Shown: positions 1 through 8,111 of the stretch, one piece after another
Layout of the letters: every line of letters starts with the position of its first letter
How positions within the stretch are numbered: the stretch's first letter is position 1
NCBI GenBank assembly: GCA_019116705.1
Contig: DXBF01000034.1
Coordinates: 1-46,974 of the forward strand
From: Candidatus Gemmiger avistercoris
GTDB taxonomy: Bacteria > Bacillota > Clostridia > Oscillospirales > Ruminococcaceae
Reading direction: 5' to 3'
DNA length: 46,974 bases
Notes under the pieces: generated by a model
What the model was told of the DNA's origin: nothing
Seen by the model: only the letters and a program-made list of their open reading frames with translations
Database searches by the model: none
Made by a program: the position numbers and the translations under genes

Positions 1-52
1 TCAGAATTTCCTGTTCCAATGCCTGTATATGTGTGTATTTCCTTCGTGACAT
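1..52 (-). CDS. Transposase N-terminus (OrfA-like), cut by the window edge
   Basis: An ATG at 52 on the minus strand opens a frame that runs off the window and reads MSRRKYTHIQALEQEIL. This resembles the start of short helix-turn-helix first ORFs of IS3-type insertion sequences common in gut Firmicutes. A purine-rich GGGGGT stretch lies about 5 nt upstream as a ribosome binding site. Only 17 codons are visible, so the family call is recognition of a start pattern, not a domain match. The element end should lie somewhere in 53-160, between this gene and tyrA. Confidence 0.5.
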   Translation of the reverse strand, partial: MSRRKYTHIQALEQEIL

Positions 53-59
53 ACGAACA

Positions 60-99
60 CCCCCTGTATAGTTACATTTTCCTACACAGGGGGCGTTTT
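60..99 (+). terminator. Rho-independent terminator or IS-end hairpin
   Basis: CCCCCTGTATAG (60-71) pairs with CTACACAGGGGG (82-93) with one mismatch and is followed by CGTTTT. It reads as a plus-strand terminator. It lies between the transposase start and tyrA, so it may belong to the IS end. Confidence 0.55.
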
Positions 100-162
100 G
101 TCTATTGTCCGTTTTTACTGGTTCGGTTCACGGCGTCCGGGTCTTTTCTGTATGCAAAAGGA

Positions 163-1017
163 TCAGCGCTGGTCAAAGGCTTCGCGGCGCCGGGTGGACA
201 GGCGGAACATCTCCTCCAGCCCTTCCCGGTCGTCGTCCACCAGTTTCTGCCGCAGCCCCAGCAGGGCGTCGGTGAACATGTCGATCTCCGAGATCAGGTT
301 GTCCTTGTTCCACAGGAACAGTTCCGCCCACATTTTGTCGTTGATGCGCGCGATGCGGGTCAGATCGCGGAAGGAATCGCCGGTGTAGCGGGCCAGTTCC
401 GTGTTGTCGGAGGCGCACATCAGGCTGACGGCGATGGCGTGGCACAGCTGGCTCACATAACCGATCATATGGTCGTGCTCGGCGGGGGTCAGTTCGCTGA
501 TGCGGCGGAACCCCAGGGTCTCGGCCAGTTCCCGGCACCAGGCGATCCCCGCAGGGGTGTTGCGCGGGGTGGGGGTGATGATGAAGTTGGCCGGGGCAAA
601 ATCCACCTCGGCGCTGTGTGCGATACCGCTGGTCTCCCGCCCGGCCATGGGGTGGCTGGCGATGAACTCCACCCCCTCGGGCAGCAGGTCCTGCACCGGC
701 TCCACCACGCCGCGCTTGACGCCGGAAACGTCGGTCATCAGCGTGCCGGGGCGCAGCAGCGCGCCGTATTGGCGCACCCAGTCCAGCAGGACCGTGGGGT
801 ACAGCCCGAAGATCACGCAGTCGGCTTCGGCGACCAGTCCGGCAAAATCCTCAGTCTTGCCGGACTGGATGTAACCGTGGCGCAGCGCGTAGTCCAGCGT
901 GCTCTGCCGGTGGGCGATGCCGGTAACGCGGTAGCCTTTCTGGCTCAGCACCTGGGCGTATTTGCCGCCCAGCAGCCCCAGGCCCACGATCAGATAGGTC
1001 TTGTTTTGATCCAACAT
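163..1017 (-). CDS. tyrA: Prephenate dehydrogenase
   Basis: Oxidises and decarboxylates prephenate to 4-hydroxyphenylpyruvate using NAD(P), the committed step to tyrosine. The 284-residue protein starts with a Rossmann fold whose nucleotide loop GLGLLGG is at residues 12-18. The substrate-site block SHPMAGRETSG is near 121-131, followed by the helical dimerisation domain. There is no chorismate mutase domain (that activity is on PheA) and no C-terminal ACT domain, so feedback control through ACT is not expected. It is the last gene of the aromatic operon, 13 nt after aroA; GAGGG upstream of the ATG serves as RBS. Confidence 0.93.
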   Translation of the reverse strand: MLDQNKTYLIVGLGLLGGKYAQVLSQKGYRVTGIAHRQSTLDYALRHGYIQSGKTEDFAGLVAEADCVIFGLYPTVLLDWVRQYGALLRPGTLMTDVSGVKRGVVEPVQDLLPEGVEFIASHPMAGRETSGIAHSAEVDFAPANFIITPTPRNTPAGIAWCRELAETLGFRRISELTPAEHDHMIGYVSQLCHAIAVSLMCASDNTELARYTGDSFRDLTRIARINDKMWAELFLWNKDNLISEIDMFTDALLGLRQKLVDDDREGLEEMFRLSTRRREAFDQR

Positions 1018-1030
1018 GAAGTGCGATCCC

Positions 1031-2314
1031 TCATTCCCATTCCACTTTGCCGCCCAGGGCGCGCAGGACGTCCCAGAAAGCGGGCCAGCTCTTGTTCACA
1101 GCCCCGGCGCCCAGGATGCAGGCCGGCAGCCCCGCCGCGCAGGCGGCCACCGCCAGCGCCATGACCACACGGTGGTCGTTGTGGCCGGAGAGCGGTTCCT
1201 CGGGGGCGTGCAGAGCGACGCCGGTGATATGGACGTCGTCGCCGTCCACTGTGATGCGGGCCCCCATCTTCTGCAATTCGGTCTGCATCGCCTCAATGCG
1301 GTCGGATTCTTTCATGCGCAGCCGCCCGGCGTTGTGGATGACCGTTTCACCGCTGCAGAAGCAGCCCAGCGTAAACAGCACGGGCCCCAGGTCGGGGCAG
1401 TCGGCCAGGTCGATCTCGGTGGCGCGCAGCAGGCTGCGGGCGAAGGCATACCCGTCGGACGTTGTCTTGATCTTGCCGCCGCAGCGCTTCAAAATATCCA
1501 GGATGACTTTATCGCCCTGGCGGCTGTCGGGGGCCAGGCCGGTCACTGTGATGCCGCCCGCCACACAGCCCAGCACAGCCAGGAAGGCGGCCTGGCTGTA
1601 GTCGCCTTCGATGGCAAGGTCGCAGGCCGTGTAGCGCTGGGGCGCGGCGATGCGGTACAGCACGCTGCCGTTTTTGCGGGCGCGGGCCGTTACCTTGACG
1701 CCGAACTGTTGCAGCGCGGCCAGCGTCAGGTCCACATAGCTGCGGCTTTCGTAGGGGGGCAGCACTTCAATGGTGCTTTCGGATTCCATCAGCGGCGCGG
1801 CGAACAGCAGCCCGCTGATAAACTGGCTGGACACATCCCCGGGCAGCGTAAAACCGCCGGGGCGCAGCCGCCCGAAGACCGTGATGCCGTCGGGTGCCTG
1901 CTCAAAACGCAGCCCCTGCCGGTCGAACAGCATCTGGTAGACGGCCTGGGGCCGGTCGAACAGGCGGCCCGCGCCGGTAAAGTGCACTTTCTGGGCCGTC
2001 AGGCTGAACAGCGGGATCATGAAGCGCAGGGTGGACCCGCTCTCGTTGCAGAAAACCGGGCGGGTGACGGTGACGAAACCGCCGGAACTGCCGCGCCCGG
2101 TGATGGTTACTCCGTCGGGGCCCTCCTCGATGCGGGCTCCCAGTTGGGCGGCCGCCTGCAGCGTGGCGCGGATATCCTGGCTGTACTCGATGTTGGTGAT
2201 ATGGCTCACCCCGTCGGCCAGCGCGGCACAGAGCACCGCCCGGTGGGCGGCGCTTTTACTTGGGGGGACCGCCGCCGTGCCGCCCAGCCGGCTGGCATAC
2301 AGGCGTGCGTCCAT
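1031..2314 (-). CDS. aroA: 5-enolpyruvylshikimate-3-phosphate (EPSP) synthase
   Basis: Condenses phosphoenolpyruvate with shikimate-3-phosphate. I chose the ATG at 2314 (MDARLYASRLGG), giving 427 aa, because it is preceded by GGGAGATGTAACG and sits just after the aroF stop codon. A longer frame to 2419 would run far into aroF. Visible family signatures are PPSKSAAHR (residues 17-25, lysine contacting phosphate and PEP), NESGSTLRF, and the C-terminal GHNDHRVVMALA. The segment around the usual glyphosate-sensitive glycine reads NESGSTLR, not the classic NAGTA form, so class I or II status is uncertain. Gap to aroF is 2 nt, implying coupled translation. Confidence 0.93.
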   Translation of the reverse strand: MDARLYASRLGGTAAVPPSKSAAHRAVLCAALADGVSHITNIEYSQDIRATLQAAAQLGARIEEGPDGVTITGRGSSGGFVTVTRPVFCNESGSTLRFMIPLFSLTAQKVHFTGAGRLFDRPQAVYQMLFDRQGLRFEQAPDGITVFGRLRPGGFTLPGDVSSQFISGLLFAAPLMESESTIEVLPPYESRSYVDLTLAALQQFGVKVTARARKNGSVLYRIAAPQRYTACDLAIEGDYSQAAFLAVLGCVAGGITVTGLAPDSRQGDKVILDILKRCGGKIKTTSDGYAFARSLLRATEIDLADCPDLGPVLFTLGCFCSGETVIHNAGRLRMKESDRIEAMQTELQKMGARITVDGDDVHITGVALHAPEEPLSGHNDHRVVMALAVAACAAGLPACILGAGAVNKSWPAFWDVLRALGGKVEWE

Positions 2315-2316
2315 CG

Positions 2317-3333
2317 TTACATCTCCCGGCCGATGGCGGCGGCGACCTTGCGGCACAGGGCGATGGTCTCGGCAAATTTGTCGGGTTTCAGGCACTGGGC
2401 GCCGTCGCTCCAGGCGCACTGCGGGTTGTCGTGCACTTCAATCTCCAGGCCGTCGGCGCCGGCCGCCACGGCGGCCACCGCCATGCTCTGGATGTATTTG
2501 TAATCGCCGGTGGCATGGCTGGGATCGACGACGATGGGCAGGTGAGTCTTTTCCTTGACCACCGGCACGGCGGACAGGTCCAGCGTGTTGCGGGTGGCCC
2601 GCTCGAAGGTGCGGATACCGCGCTCGCAGAGGATGACGTTCTCGTTGCCGCCGGCCATGATATATTCGGCCGACATGATCCATTCCTCGATGGTGTTGGC
2701 CAGGCCGCGTTTGAGCAGCACCGGCTTGGTCATCTTGCCCACAGCCTTCAGCAGCTGGAAGTTCTGCATGTTGCGCGCGCCGATCTGCACCACGTCAACA
2801 TATTCTTCAAATTCGTCGATGTGGGCTTCATCCATCAGTTCGCTGACGATGGGCAGGCCGGTGGCTTCCTTGGCCTTGACCATGTCCAGGATGCCCTCGG
2901 TGCCCAAGCCCTGGAAGGAGTAGGGGCTGGTGCGGGGCTTGTAGGCGCCGCCGCGCATCAGGGTGGCGCCGCCCGCCTTGACGAGCCGGGCCATGCGGAT
3001 CATGTGCTCCTCGCCCTCCACGCTGCAGGGACCGGCGATGACGGCCACCGGGGACTTGCCGCCGATCTTTACGCCGCCGGCGTCCACCACGGTGTCCTCG
3101 GGGTGGAACAGGCGGTTGGCGCGCTTATAGGGGGCCGAAACGCGGGTGACGTTCTCGACCCAGGGGTTGGCGAGCACATCCTTCTCGGCGATCTTGGTGG
3201 TGTCGCCCACCAGGCCGAACACGTTGTAATCGGTGCCGCGGATCAGCGTGACCGAAAGGCCCTGCTTCTCAAAGCTGTCGATGATGCGGTCCAGTTCTGC
3301 CTGGGGCGTACCTTTTTTGGTGGAAATGATCAT
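2317..3333 (-). CDS. aroF: 3-deoxy-7-phosphoheptulonate (DAHP) synthase, type I-beta
   Basis: First enzyme of the shikimate pathway: PEP plus erythrose-4-phosphate give DAHP. At 338 aa it has the Thermotoga/Bacillus-like layout: an N-terminal ferredoxin-like domain (about 1-70) that confers feedback control in this subfamily, then a (beta/alpha)8 barrel. Barrel motifs seen are AGPCSVEG, MRGGAYKPRTSPYSFQG, VQIGARNMQNF, PVLLKRG and IVVDPSHATG. No chorismate mutase domain is attached. Gene symbol usage varies (aroF, aroG or aroH) in Firmicutes. Confidence 0.93.
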   Translation of the reverse strand: MIISTKKGTPQAELDRIIDSFEKQGLSVTLIRGTDYNVFGLVGDTTKIAEKDVLANPWVENVTRVSAPYKRANRLFHPEDTVVDAGGVKIGGKSPVAVIAGPCSVEGEEHMIRMARLVKAGGATLMRGGAYKPRTSPYSFQGLGTEGILDMVKAKEATGLPIVSELMDEAHIDEFEEYVDVVQIGARNMQNFQLLKAVGKMTKPVLLKRGLANTIEEWIMSAEYIMAGGNENVILCERGIRTFERATRNTLDLSAVPVVKEKTHLPIVVDPSHATGDYKYIQSMAVAAVAAGADGLEIEVHDNPQCAWSDGAQCLKPDKFAETIALCRKVAAAIGREM

Positions 3334-3378
3334 ACAAGAAACCTCTCTCTCAAAACTTTTTGCGGCGCTGCGGGCACA

Positions 3379-4638
3379 TTACAGCAGCGGTTGGGCATCG
3401 ACCAGCTGTACGGCTTCCTGCACCACGCGGTCCAGCGATGCGGAGTTGTCCAGCACGGCGTCGGCGGCCGCGCGGTAAAGCGGGGTGCGTTCTGTCTGCA
3501 GCTGTTTGAGCGCTGCACCCCCGCGGGACAGGGGCCGCCCGCCGGTGGCCAGCTTGTCCAGCGCCCGCTGGACCCAGAGCACGGTGCCGTTCTGGCGCAG
3601 GGCGTGCACGTTGGCGGCGGTCTTGATGACCCCGCCGCCGCAGGCGATGACCTGCCCGGTGCGCTTGCTTACCTCGGCCAGCGTCTCGGCTTCATAGCGC
3701 CGGAAGGCTTCCTCGCCTTCCCGGGCAAAAATGTCGGGGATGTTGCAGCCGGTGCGGCGCTCGATCTCTTCGTCCAGGTCCACGAAGGCCTTGCCCAACC
3801 GCTTGGACAGCGCCGCGCCGATGCTGGATTTGCCGCAGCCCGGCATGCCGATGAGCGACACGTTGGCCAGCTCCCGCTGCAGGCGGCGGCTGACTTCGGG
3901 AACGGCCTGCCCGGCGTCGAATGTCCGCCCGGTAAAATACTGCGCGGCATACACGGCCTGGGCTACCAGCATCTCGAACCCGCCCGCCGCCGTGACGCCG
4001 CGCTCGGCGGCCCGCAGCACCAGTTCGGTGCGGAAGGGGTTGTACACCACGTCCAGCACCGCTTCCAGCAACGGGAAGGCGGTGGGGTCCAGCATGCACT
4101 TGCCCACGTTGGGGAACATGCCGCAGGGGGTGGTGTTGACGATGATCTGCACATCCCGGCGGTGCATGGCCTCGCTGTAGGTCAGCGCGCCGCCGCGTCC
4201 CGTGCGGCTGGCTGCCAGCACGGTGCGGGCACCGCCGTCCCGGCAGACGGCTTCCACCGTGGAGTGGGTGCCGCCGGTGCCCAGGATCAGCACGGTCTTG
4301 CCGGAAAAATCCACCCCGTGCGCCCGGGCCAGGTAGGCGAACCCGGCGTAGTCGGTGTTATACCCGTACAGCCGGCCGCCGCGGTTGACGATGGTGTTCA
4401 CCGCGCCGATGGATTTGGCCTTGGGGTCGATCTCGTCGCAGTAGGGGATGACGAACTGTTTATAGGGGATCGTCACATTGATGGCGGCAAATTCGCGCTT
4501 TTCCATAAAAGCGCGGGCCTCCGCCTCGGTGGGCAGCGGCAGCAGTTCGTAGGGATACCCCGCCAGCTGCTCATGGATGATTTTGGAATAGCTGTGGCTC
4601 AGCTTGCCGCCGATCAGACCGTACAACGTTTGTTCCAT
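3379..4638 (-). CDS. aroE: Bifunctional shikimate dehydrogenase / shikimate kinase (AroE-AroK fusion)
   Basis: One 419-residue polypeptide combines two consecutive pathway steps. Residues 1 to about 255 are AroE: the shikimate-binding SHSYSK is at 14-19, the catalytic-lysine region NVTIPYK follows, then the NADP loop GTGGTHST. From about 260 a complete shikimate kinase begins, with Walker A GMPGCGKSS (264-272), the DLDEEIERRTG acid/arginine block, ACGGGVI, and the lid region around GGRPL. The join is in frame with no stop or overlap, so this looks like a genuine fusion. It lies 6 nt downstream of aroC. Reduction of 3-dehydroshikimate and phosphorylation of shikimate would occur on one chain. 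Confidence 0.93.
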   Translation of the reverse strand: MEQTLYGLIGGKLSHSYSKIIHEQLAGYPYELLPLPTEAEARAFMEKREFAAINVTIPYKQFVIPYCDEIDPKAKSIGAVNTIVNRGGRLYGYNTDYAGFAYLARAHGVDFSGKTVLILGTGGTHSTVEAVCRDGGARTVLAASRTGRGGALTYSEAMHRRDVQIIVNTTPCGMFPNVGKCMLDPTAFPLLEAVLDVVYNPFRTELVLRAAERGVTAAGGFEMLVAQAVYAAQYFTGRTFDAGQAVPEVSRRLQRELANVSLIGMPGCGKSSIGAALSKRLGKAFVDLDEEIERRTGCNIPDIFAREGEEAFRRYEAETLAEVSKRTGQVIACGGGVIKTAANVHALRQNGTVLWVQRALDKLATGGRPLSRGGAALKQLQTERTPLYRAAADAVLDNSASLDRVVQEAVQLVDAQPLL

Positions 4639-4644
4639 TACCAG

Positions 4645-5784
4645 TCACATCCTTTCGGGGGTGGGGGCGGGGCCTGCCCCGGGCAGGCCGTGTTTCTGCG
4701 CCAGCGTGCCGTAGCGCACCGTCAGCAGGTCCAGCAGGCCGAAGGCGGCCAGGGTGTTCTGCACCACCGCGGCCCGGGGCACGATGCAGGGGTCGTGGCG
4801 GCCCTTGATCTGCAGCAGGGCGTCCCGGCGGGCGGCGTAGTCCACGGTATGCTGTTCTTTATAGATGCTGGGCGTGGGCTTGATGACGGTGCGGAACACC
4901 AGCGGCATGCCGTTGGTGATGCCGCCGTTGATGCCGCCGTTGCGGTTGGTGGCCGTCACGACCCTGCCGTCCCGCATGGTGAAGGGGTCGTTGGCTTCGC
5001 TGCCGCGCATCCCGGCAAAGCGGAACCCGGCGCCGAACTCCAGCCCCTTGCAGGCGGGGATCGAAAACATCAGGTGGGCCAGTTCGCTCTCCACGCTGTC
5101 GAACCAGGGTTCGCCGATCCCGGCGGGCAGCCCGGTGACGATGGTCTCCAGGATGCCGCCCACGCTGTCCCCGTCGCGTCCGGCGGCCCGGATGGCCTCC
5201 TGCATGGCGGCCTCCCGGCCGGGGTCCAGCAGGGCGAAATGCCCCGGCGCCGGTTCCGGCAGCGCCAGACCGGCGGCGCTGGAAAGGGGCGCGTCCTCCA
5301 CCCCTGCGCAGGCGGCAATGTGGGTGCAGACCCGCACGCCCAGCTGCCGGAGCACGGTTTCGCACAGCGCCCCGGCGGCTACCGAAGCGGCGGTGAGCCG
5401 CCCCGAAAAATGCCCGCCGCCCCGGGCGTCCTGCCAGCCCTCGTATTTGGCGTGGGCCGTAAAATCGGCGTGGCCGGGGCGCAGCAGGCCGGCGGTTTTG
5501 GCATAGTCGCCGCTGCGGGTGTTCAGGTTGCGGATCATCAGCGTGACGGCGGTGCCGGTGGTGTGGCCTTCGTACACGCCGGAGAGGAACTCCACTTCGT
5601 CCGCCTCGGTGCGGGCGGTGGAAAGCCCGTCCCCCCGGGCGCGGCGGCGGTCCAGGGCGGCGGCGATGGCAGCCTCGTCCACCGGCAGCCCGGCGGCCAG
5701 GCCGTCCAGCACCGCGCCCACGGCGGGGCCGTGGCTCTCGCCGAAGATCGTCAGGCTGACAGCGTTGCCAAAGGTGTTTTTCAT
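4645..5784 (-). CDS. aroC: Chorismate synthase
   Basis: Eliminates phosphate from EPSP to give chorismate; it needs reduced FMN. The 379-aa protein begins MKNTFGNAVSLTIFGESHG, with the family signature GESHG at 15-19. It continues with RPGHADFT, DARGGGHFSGRLTA and, near the C-terminus, RHDPCIVPRA. Length fits the family, with a short extra Pro-rich tail. No flavin reductase domain is attached. The RBS is a purine stretch (AAGGGGAG) before the ATG. Confidence 0.95.
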   Translation of the reverse strand: MKNTFGNAVSLTIFGESHGPAVGAVLDGLAAGLPVDEAAIAAALDRRRARGDGLSTARTEADEVEFLSGVYEGHTTGTAVTLMIRNLNTRSGDYAKTAGLLRPGHADFTAHAKYEGWQDARGGGHFSGRLTAASVAAGALCETVLRQLGVRVCTHIAACAGVEDAPLSSAAGLALPEPAPGHFALLDPGREAAMQEAIRAAGRDGDSVGGILETIVTGLPAGIGEPWFDSVESELAHLMFSIPACKGLEFGAGFRFAGMRGSEANDPFTMRDGRVVTATNRNGGINGGITNGMPLVFRTVIKPTPSIYKEQHTVDYAARRDALLQIKGRHDPCIVPRAAVVQNTLAAFGLLDLLTVRYGTLAQKHGLPGAGPAPTPERM

Positions 5785-5850
5785 CCGAAAACTCCCCTTA
5801 CGATGGAAAAAAGAGCGCGCCGCAAAGGTTGCGGCGGCACAGGTTCGGGC

Positions 5851-6876
5851 TCACGCAAGCCCCAGCAGGCGGGGCAGTTCGCTGGTAGGCAGTATTTCGG
5901 CGCGCCAGCAGCCCAGGCCGGGGCACTTGATGACGGTGATCTTGTCCCCGTTGGTCTTTTTGTCGTGCTGCATGTATTCCAGCACACGGGCCTTGTTGGC
6001 GCCTGCGCGGGCAGGCAGGCCCAGGCTGCGGTAGACCGCGCGCACCCGCTTGAGCAGGGCCGGGTCCTCGATCATCGGCAGCATGCCCAGCGCCACGCAT
6101 TCGCCGTGGTACAGCCCGGAGGTGCGGCGCCCGCGGATGCCGCGGACGGCCTCGATGCCGTGGCCGATGGTATGGCCGAAGTTCAGGCAGGCGCGCAGGC
6201 CGCCTTCCCGCTCGTCCTGCTCCACGATCTTCTTTTTGAATTTCAGGCTGCGGTAGACGATCTGCTCGATGTGTTCCTCGGGGGCGCCTTTTTCAAACAG
6301 GGCGAACAGCTGGGGATCCCCGATCAGCGCGGTCTTGAGCGCTTCCGCCAGGCCGTTGACCATGTGGCGGCGGGGCAGGGTGGCCAGCGTGTCGAAGTCC
6401 ACCAGCACCACTTTGGGCTGCCAGAACGCGCCCACAATGTTCTTGGTCGGCCCCAGGTCAATGGCGGTCTTGCCGCCGATGGAGGAGTCCACCTGGGCCA
6501 GCGTGGTGGTGGGGCAGTTCACGAAGTCGATGCCGCGCATGTAGCTGGCGGCGCAGAACCCGCCCAGGTCCCCCACTACGCCGCCGCCCACGGCCACCAG
6601 CAGGTCCCGGCGGCCCATGCCGAAATCCAGCATGGCCTGCAGCACCTGGCCGTAGACTTTCAGGCATTTGCTGCCCTCGCCCCGGGGCACGGTGTAAATG
6701 GTGCTGTCCGGGCATTGGTCGGCCACCGTCCGGGCGTATTGGGCGGGCACACCGGAGTCCGTCAGTACGAATACCTTGCGGTTCTGCACGTTGGTGAACT
6801 GGTGCAGGTTGGCCAGGCAGCCCGCTTTCAGGATGATGTCATAGCTGCGGCTTTTGAGTTGCATTGTCAGTTTCAT
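5851..6876 (-). CDS. aroB: 3-dehydroquinate synthase
   Basis: Converts DAHP to 3-dehydroquinate with NAD and a divalent metal. I chose the ATG at 6876 (MKLTMQL, 341 aa): an upstream GTG at 6885 is too close to the AAAGGA RBS. The NAD-binding GGGVVGDLGGF, PTTTLAQVDSSIGGKT and metal-ligand segments NFGHTIGHGIE and YHGECVALGM are all intact. It is the second gene of the operon, 24 nt after pheA. The product is the substrate of a dehydroquinase that is not encoded in this window. Confidence 0.94.
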   Translation of the reverse strand: MKLTMQLKSRSYDIILKAGCLANLHQFTNVQNRKVFVLTDSGVPAQYARTVADQCPDSTIYTVPRGEGSKCLKVYGQVLQAMLDFGMGRRDLLVAVGGGVVGDLGGFCAASYMRGIDFVNCPTTTLAQVDSSIGGKTAIDLGPTKNIVGAFWQPKVVLVDFDTLATLPRRHMVNGLAEALKTALIGDPQLFALFEKGAPEEHIEQIVYRSLKFKKKIVEQDEREGGLRACLNFGHTIGHGIEAVRGIRGRRTSGLYHGECVALGMLPMIEDPALLKRVRAVYRSLGLPARAGANKARVLEYMQHDKKTNGDKITVIKCPGLGCWRAEILPTSELPRLLGLA

Positions 6877-6900
6877 GCATCGCACATCCTTTGTTTTGGC

Positions 6901-8007
6901 TTATTGGTAGGCGGCGTCCAGCGTGAAGGCCCCCAGCAGGCGCAGCGTGCTGCAGTCGGCGCGCAGGGTATCCAGCAGCGCCTCGCAGCCGGCACGGGTG
7001 CTGCCCCCGGGGCAGACCAGCTGGACGTAAAAATAGTATTCAAAGGGAACATGGGGCAGCGGGCGGCTCTTGATGCACTCCATATTGAAGCCGCGGGTCC
7101 CGATCTGGTCCAGCACGGCGGCCAGCCGGCCGGGTTCGTGCCGGGCGGTGAACAGCAGCGCCAGCCGCTGGCCGTCCCCGGTGGGGACCGGCGGTTCGGC
7201 GGCGCGCTGGATCACGATGAAACGGGTGGTGTTGTCCCCCTCGGTGTTCACACCGGCGGCCAGGATCGTCAGGCCGTACAGCTCGGCGGTCTCGGCGCTG
7301 GCAATGGCGGCCATCGACGGGTCTTTGCGCTCGGCGATGGCCCGTGCGGCCTCGGCGGTATTGCTCCAGGGGCGGGTGGCAAAGCCGTGCTGCTGCAGGA
7401 ACGCGCTGCTCTGCGCCAGGGCCTGGGGGTGGCTGATGACCGTGCGCACCTGGGCCAGACTGCCGCCCGGCACGCCCAGCAGGTCCTGCCGGATGGGCAG
7501 GTCGCACATGCGGGCCACGATCAGGCCGGGGTGGGTGTAGAGCAGGTCCAGCACGGCGGAAACGTCCCCGGCGCTGGAGTTTTCAAAGGGCAGCACGCCG
7601 AACTCGGCGTCGCCGTTCTGTACGGCGTCGAACACTTCCGCCCAGGTGGTGAAGGAGAGCGCCCGCGCAAAGGGGAACAACCGCCGCAGGGCGATGTGGC
7701 TCCAGGCGCCCTGCACGCCCTGGTAGGCGGCGGTGCCGCGGCCCAGGATGGCGCGCTGGTATGCGCGCGAAACGTCCATGGCCTGCTGCAAAAACCGGCG
7801 GTAGTAAGGGCGCAGAGCCTCGTCCTGCAGGCGGGCGGCGTTTTTTTCCAGCACGGCGGCTTCCCGCACGGCGTCGAACACCGGCTTGCCGGTCTGCGCC
7901 TTGTAGCGCGCCACATCGGCCACCGCCCGCATGCGGCGCTCGAACAGCGCCGCCATCTCGGCGTCGATGCGGTCGATCTCCGACCGGGCCTGCTGCAAAA
8001 GATCCAT
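6901..8007 (-). CDS. pheA: Bifunctional chorismate mutase / prephenate dehydratase (P-protein)
   Basis: Makes phenylpyruvate from chorismate. Residues 1 to about 90 form an AroQ-type chorismate mutase (DLLQQARSEIDRIDAEM, ERR). About 95-275 is the dehydratase domain with the catalytic NTTRF motif. About 285-365 is an ACT domain carrying IKSRPLPHVPFEYYFYV, the usual ESRP effector site with K in place of E. I chose the ATG at 8007 (MDLLQQ) because GGAAGGGAG lies 9 nt upstream; the frame could extend to a TTG at 8028, but that would swallow the RBS. It is the first gene of the operon, and its mutase serves both the Phe and Tyr branches because TyrA has none. Confidence 0.94.
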   Translation of the reverse strand: MDLLQQARSEIDRIDAEMAALFERRMRAVADVARYKAQTGKPVFDAVREAAVLEKNAARLQDEALRPYYRRFLQQAMDVSRAYQRAILGRGTAAYQGVQGAWSHIALRRLFPFARALSFTTWAEVFDAVQNGDAEFGVLPFENSSAGDVSAVLDLLYTHPGLIVARMCDLPIRQDLLGVPGGSLAQVRTVISHPQALAQSSAFLQQHGFATRPWSNTAEAARAIAERKDPSMAAIASAETAELYGLTILAAGVNTEGDNTTRFIVIQRAAEPPVPTGDGQRLALLFTARHEPGRLAAVLDQIGTRGFNMECIKSRPLPHVPFEYYFYVQLVCPGGSTRAGCEALLDTLRADCSTLRLLGAFTLDAAYQ

Positions 8008-8052
8008 TCCCGGAAGCTCCCTTCCCAATGTTTTCTACAAAAATCCACTCTC

Positions 8053-8081
8053 AGTATAGCATAAGAAAAAAGCCACCACAA
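8053..8081 (-). promoter_or_regulatory. Promoter of the aromatic operon
   Basis: On the minus strand, TTGTGG (8081-8076), a 17-nt spacer and TATACT (8058-8053). Predicted start is near 8046, only about 40 nt before pheA. There is no room for a T-box or attenuator leader, so control is either at initiation or through the ACT and ferredoxin-like domains. Confidence 0.7.
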
Positions 8082-8088
8082 GGGTGGC
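8065..8088 (-). terminator. Terminator of the HAD phosphatase gene
   Basis: Minus-strand stem GCCACC/GGTGGC (8083-8088 with 8072-8077) followed by seven U (8071-8065). It overlaps the -35 region of the aromatic-operon promoter. Confidence 0.75.
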
Positions 8089-8111
8089 GGCCGGAAAAAT
8101 CAGGGCCAGGA

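Noticed and set aside
7930-8046. T-box or tryptophan/phenylalanine attenuator ahead of pheA
   Set aside because: The predicted leader is only about 40 nt, has no leader peptide rich in Phe or Tyr codons and no antiterminator structure.
2260-8064. Very long plus-strand open frame (over 1900 codons) antisense to the aromatic operon
   Set aside because: Low-complexity Gly/His/Gln/Ala translation, typical antisense shadow in GC-rich DNA; the opposite strand encodes seven recognised enzymes.
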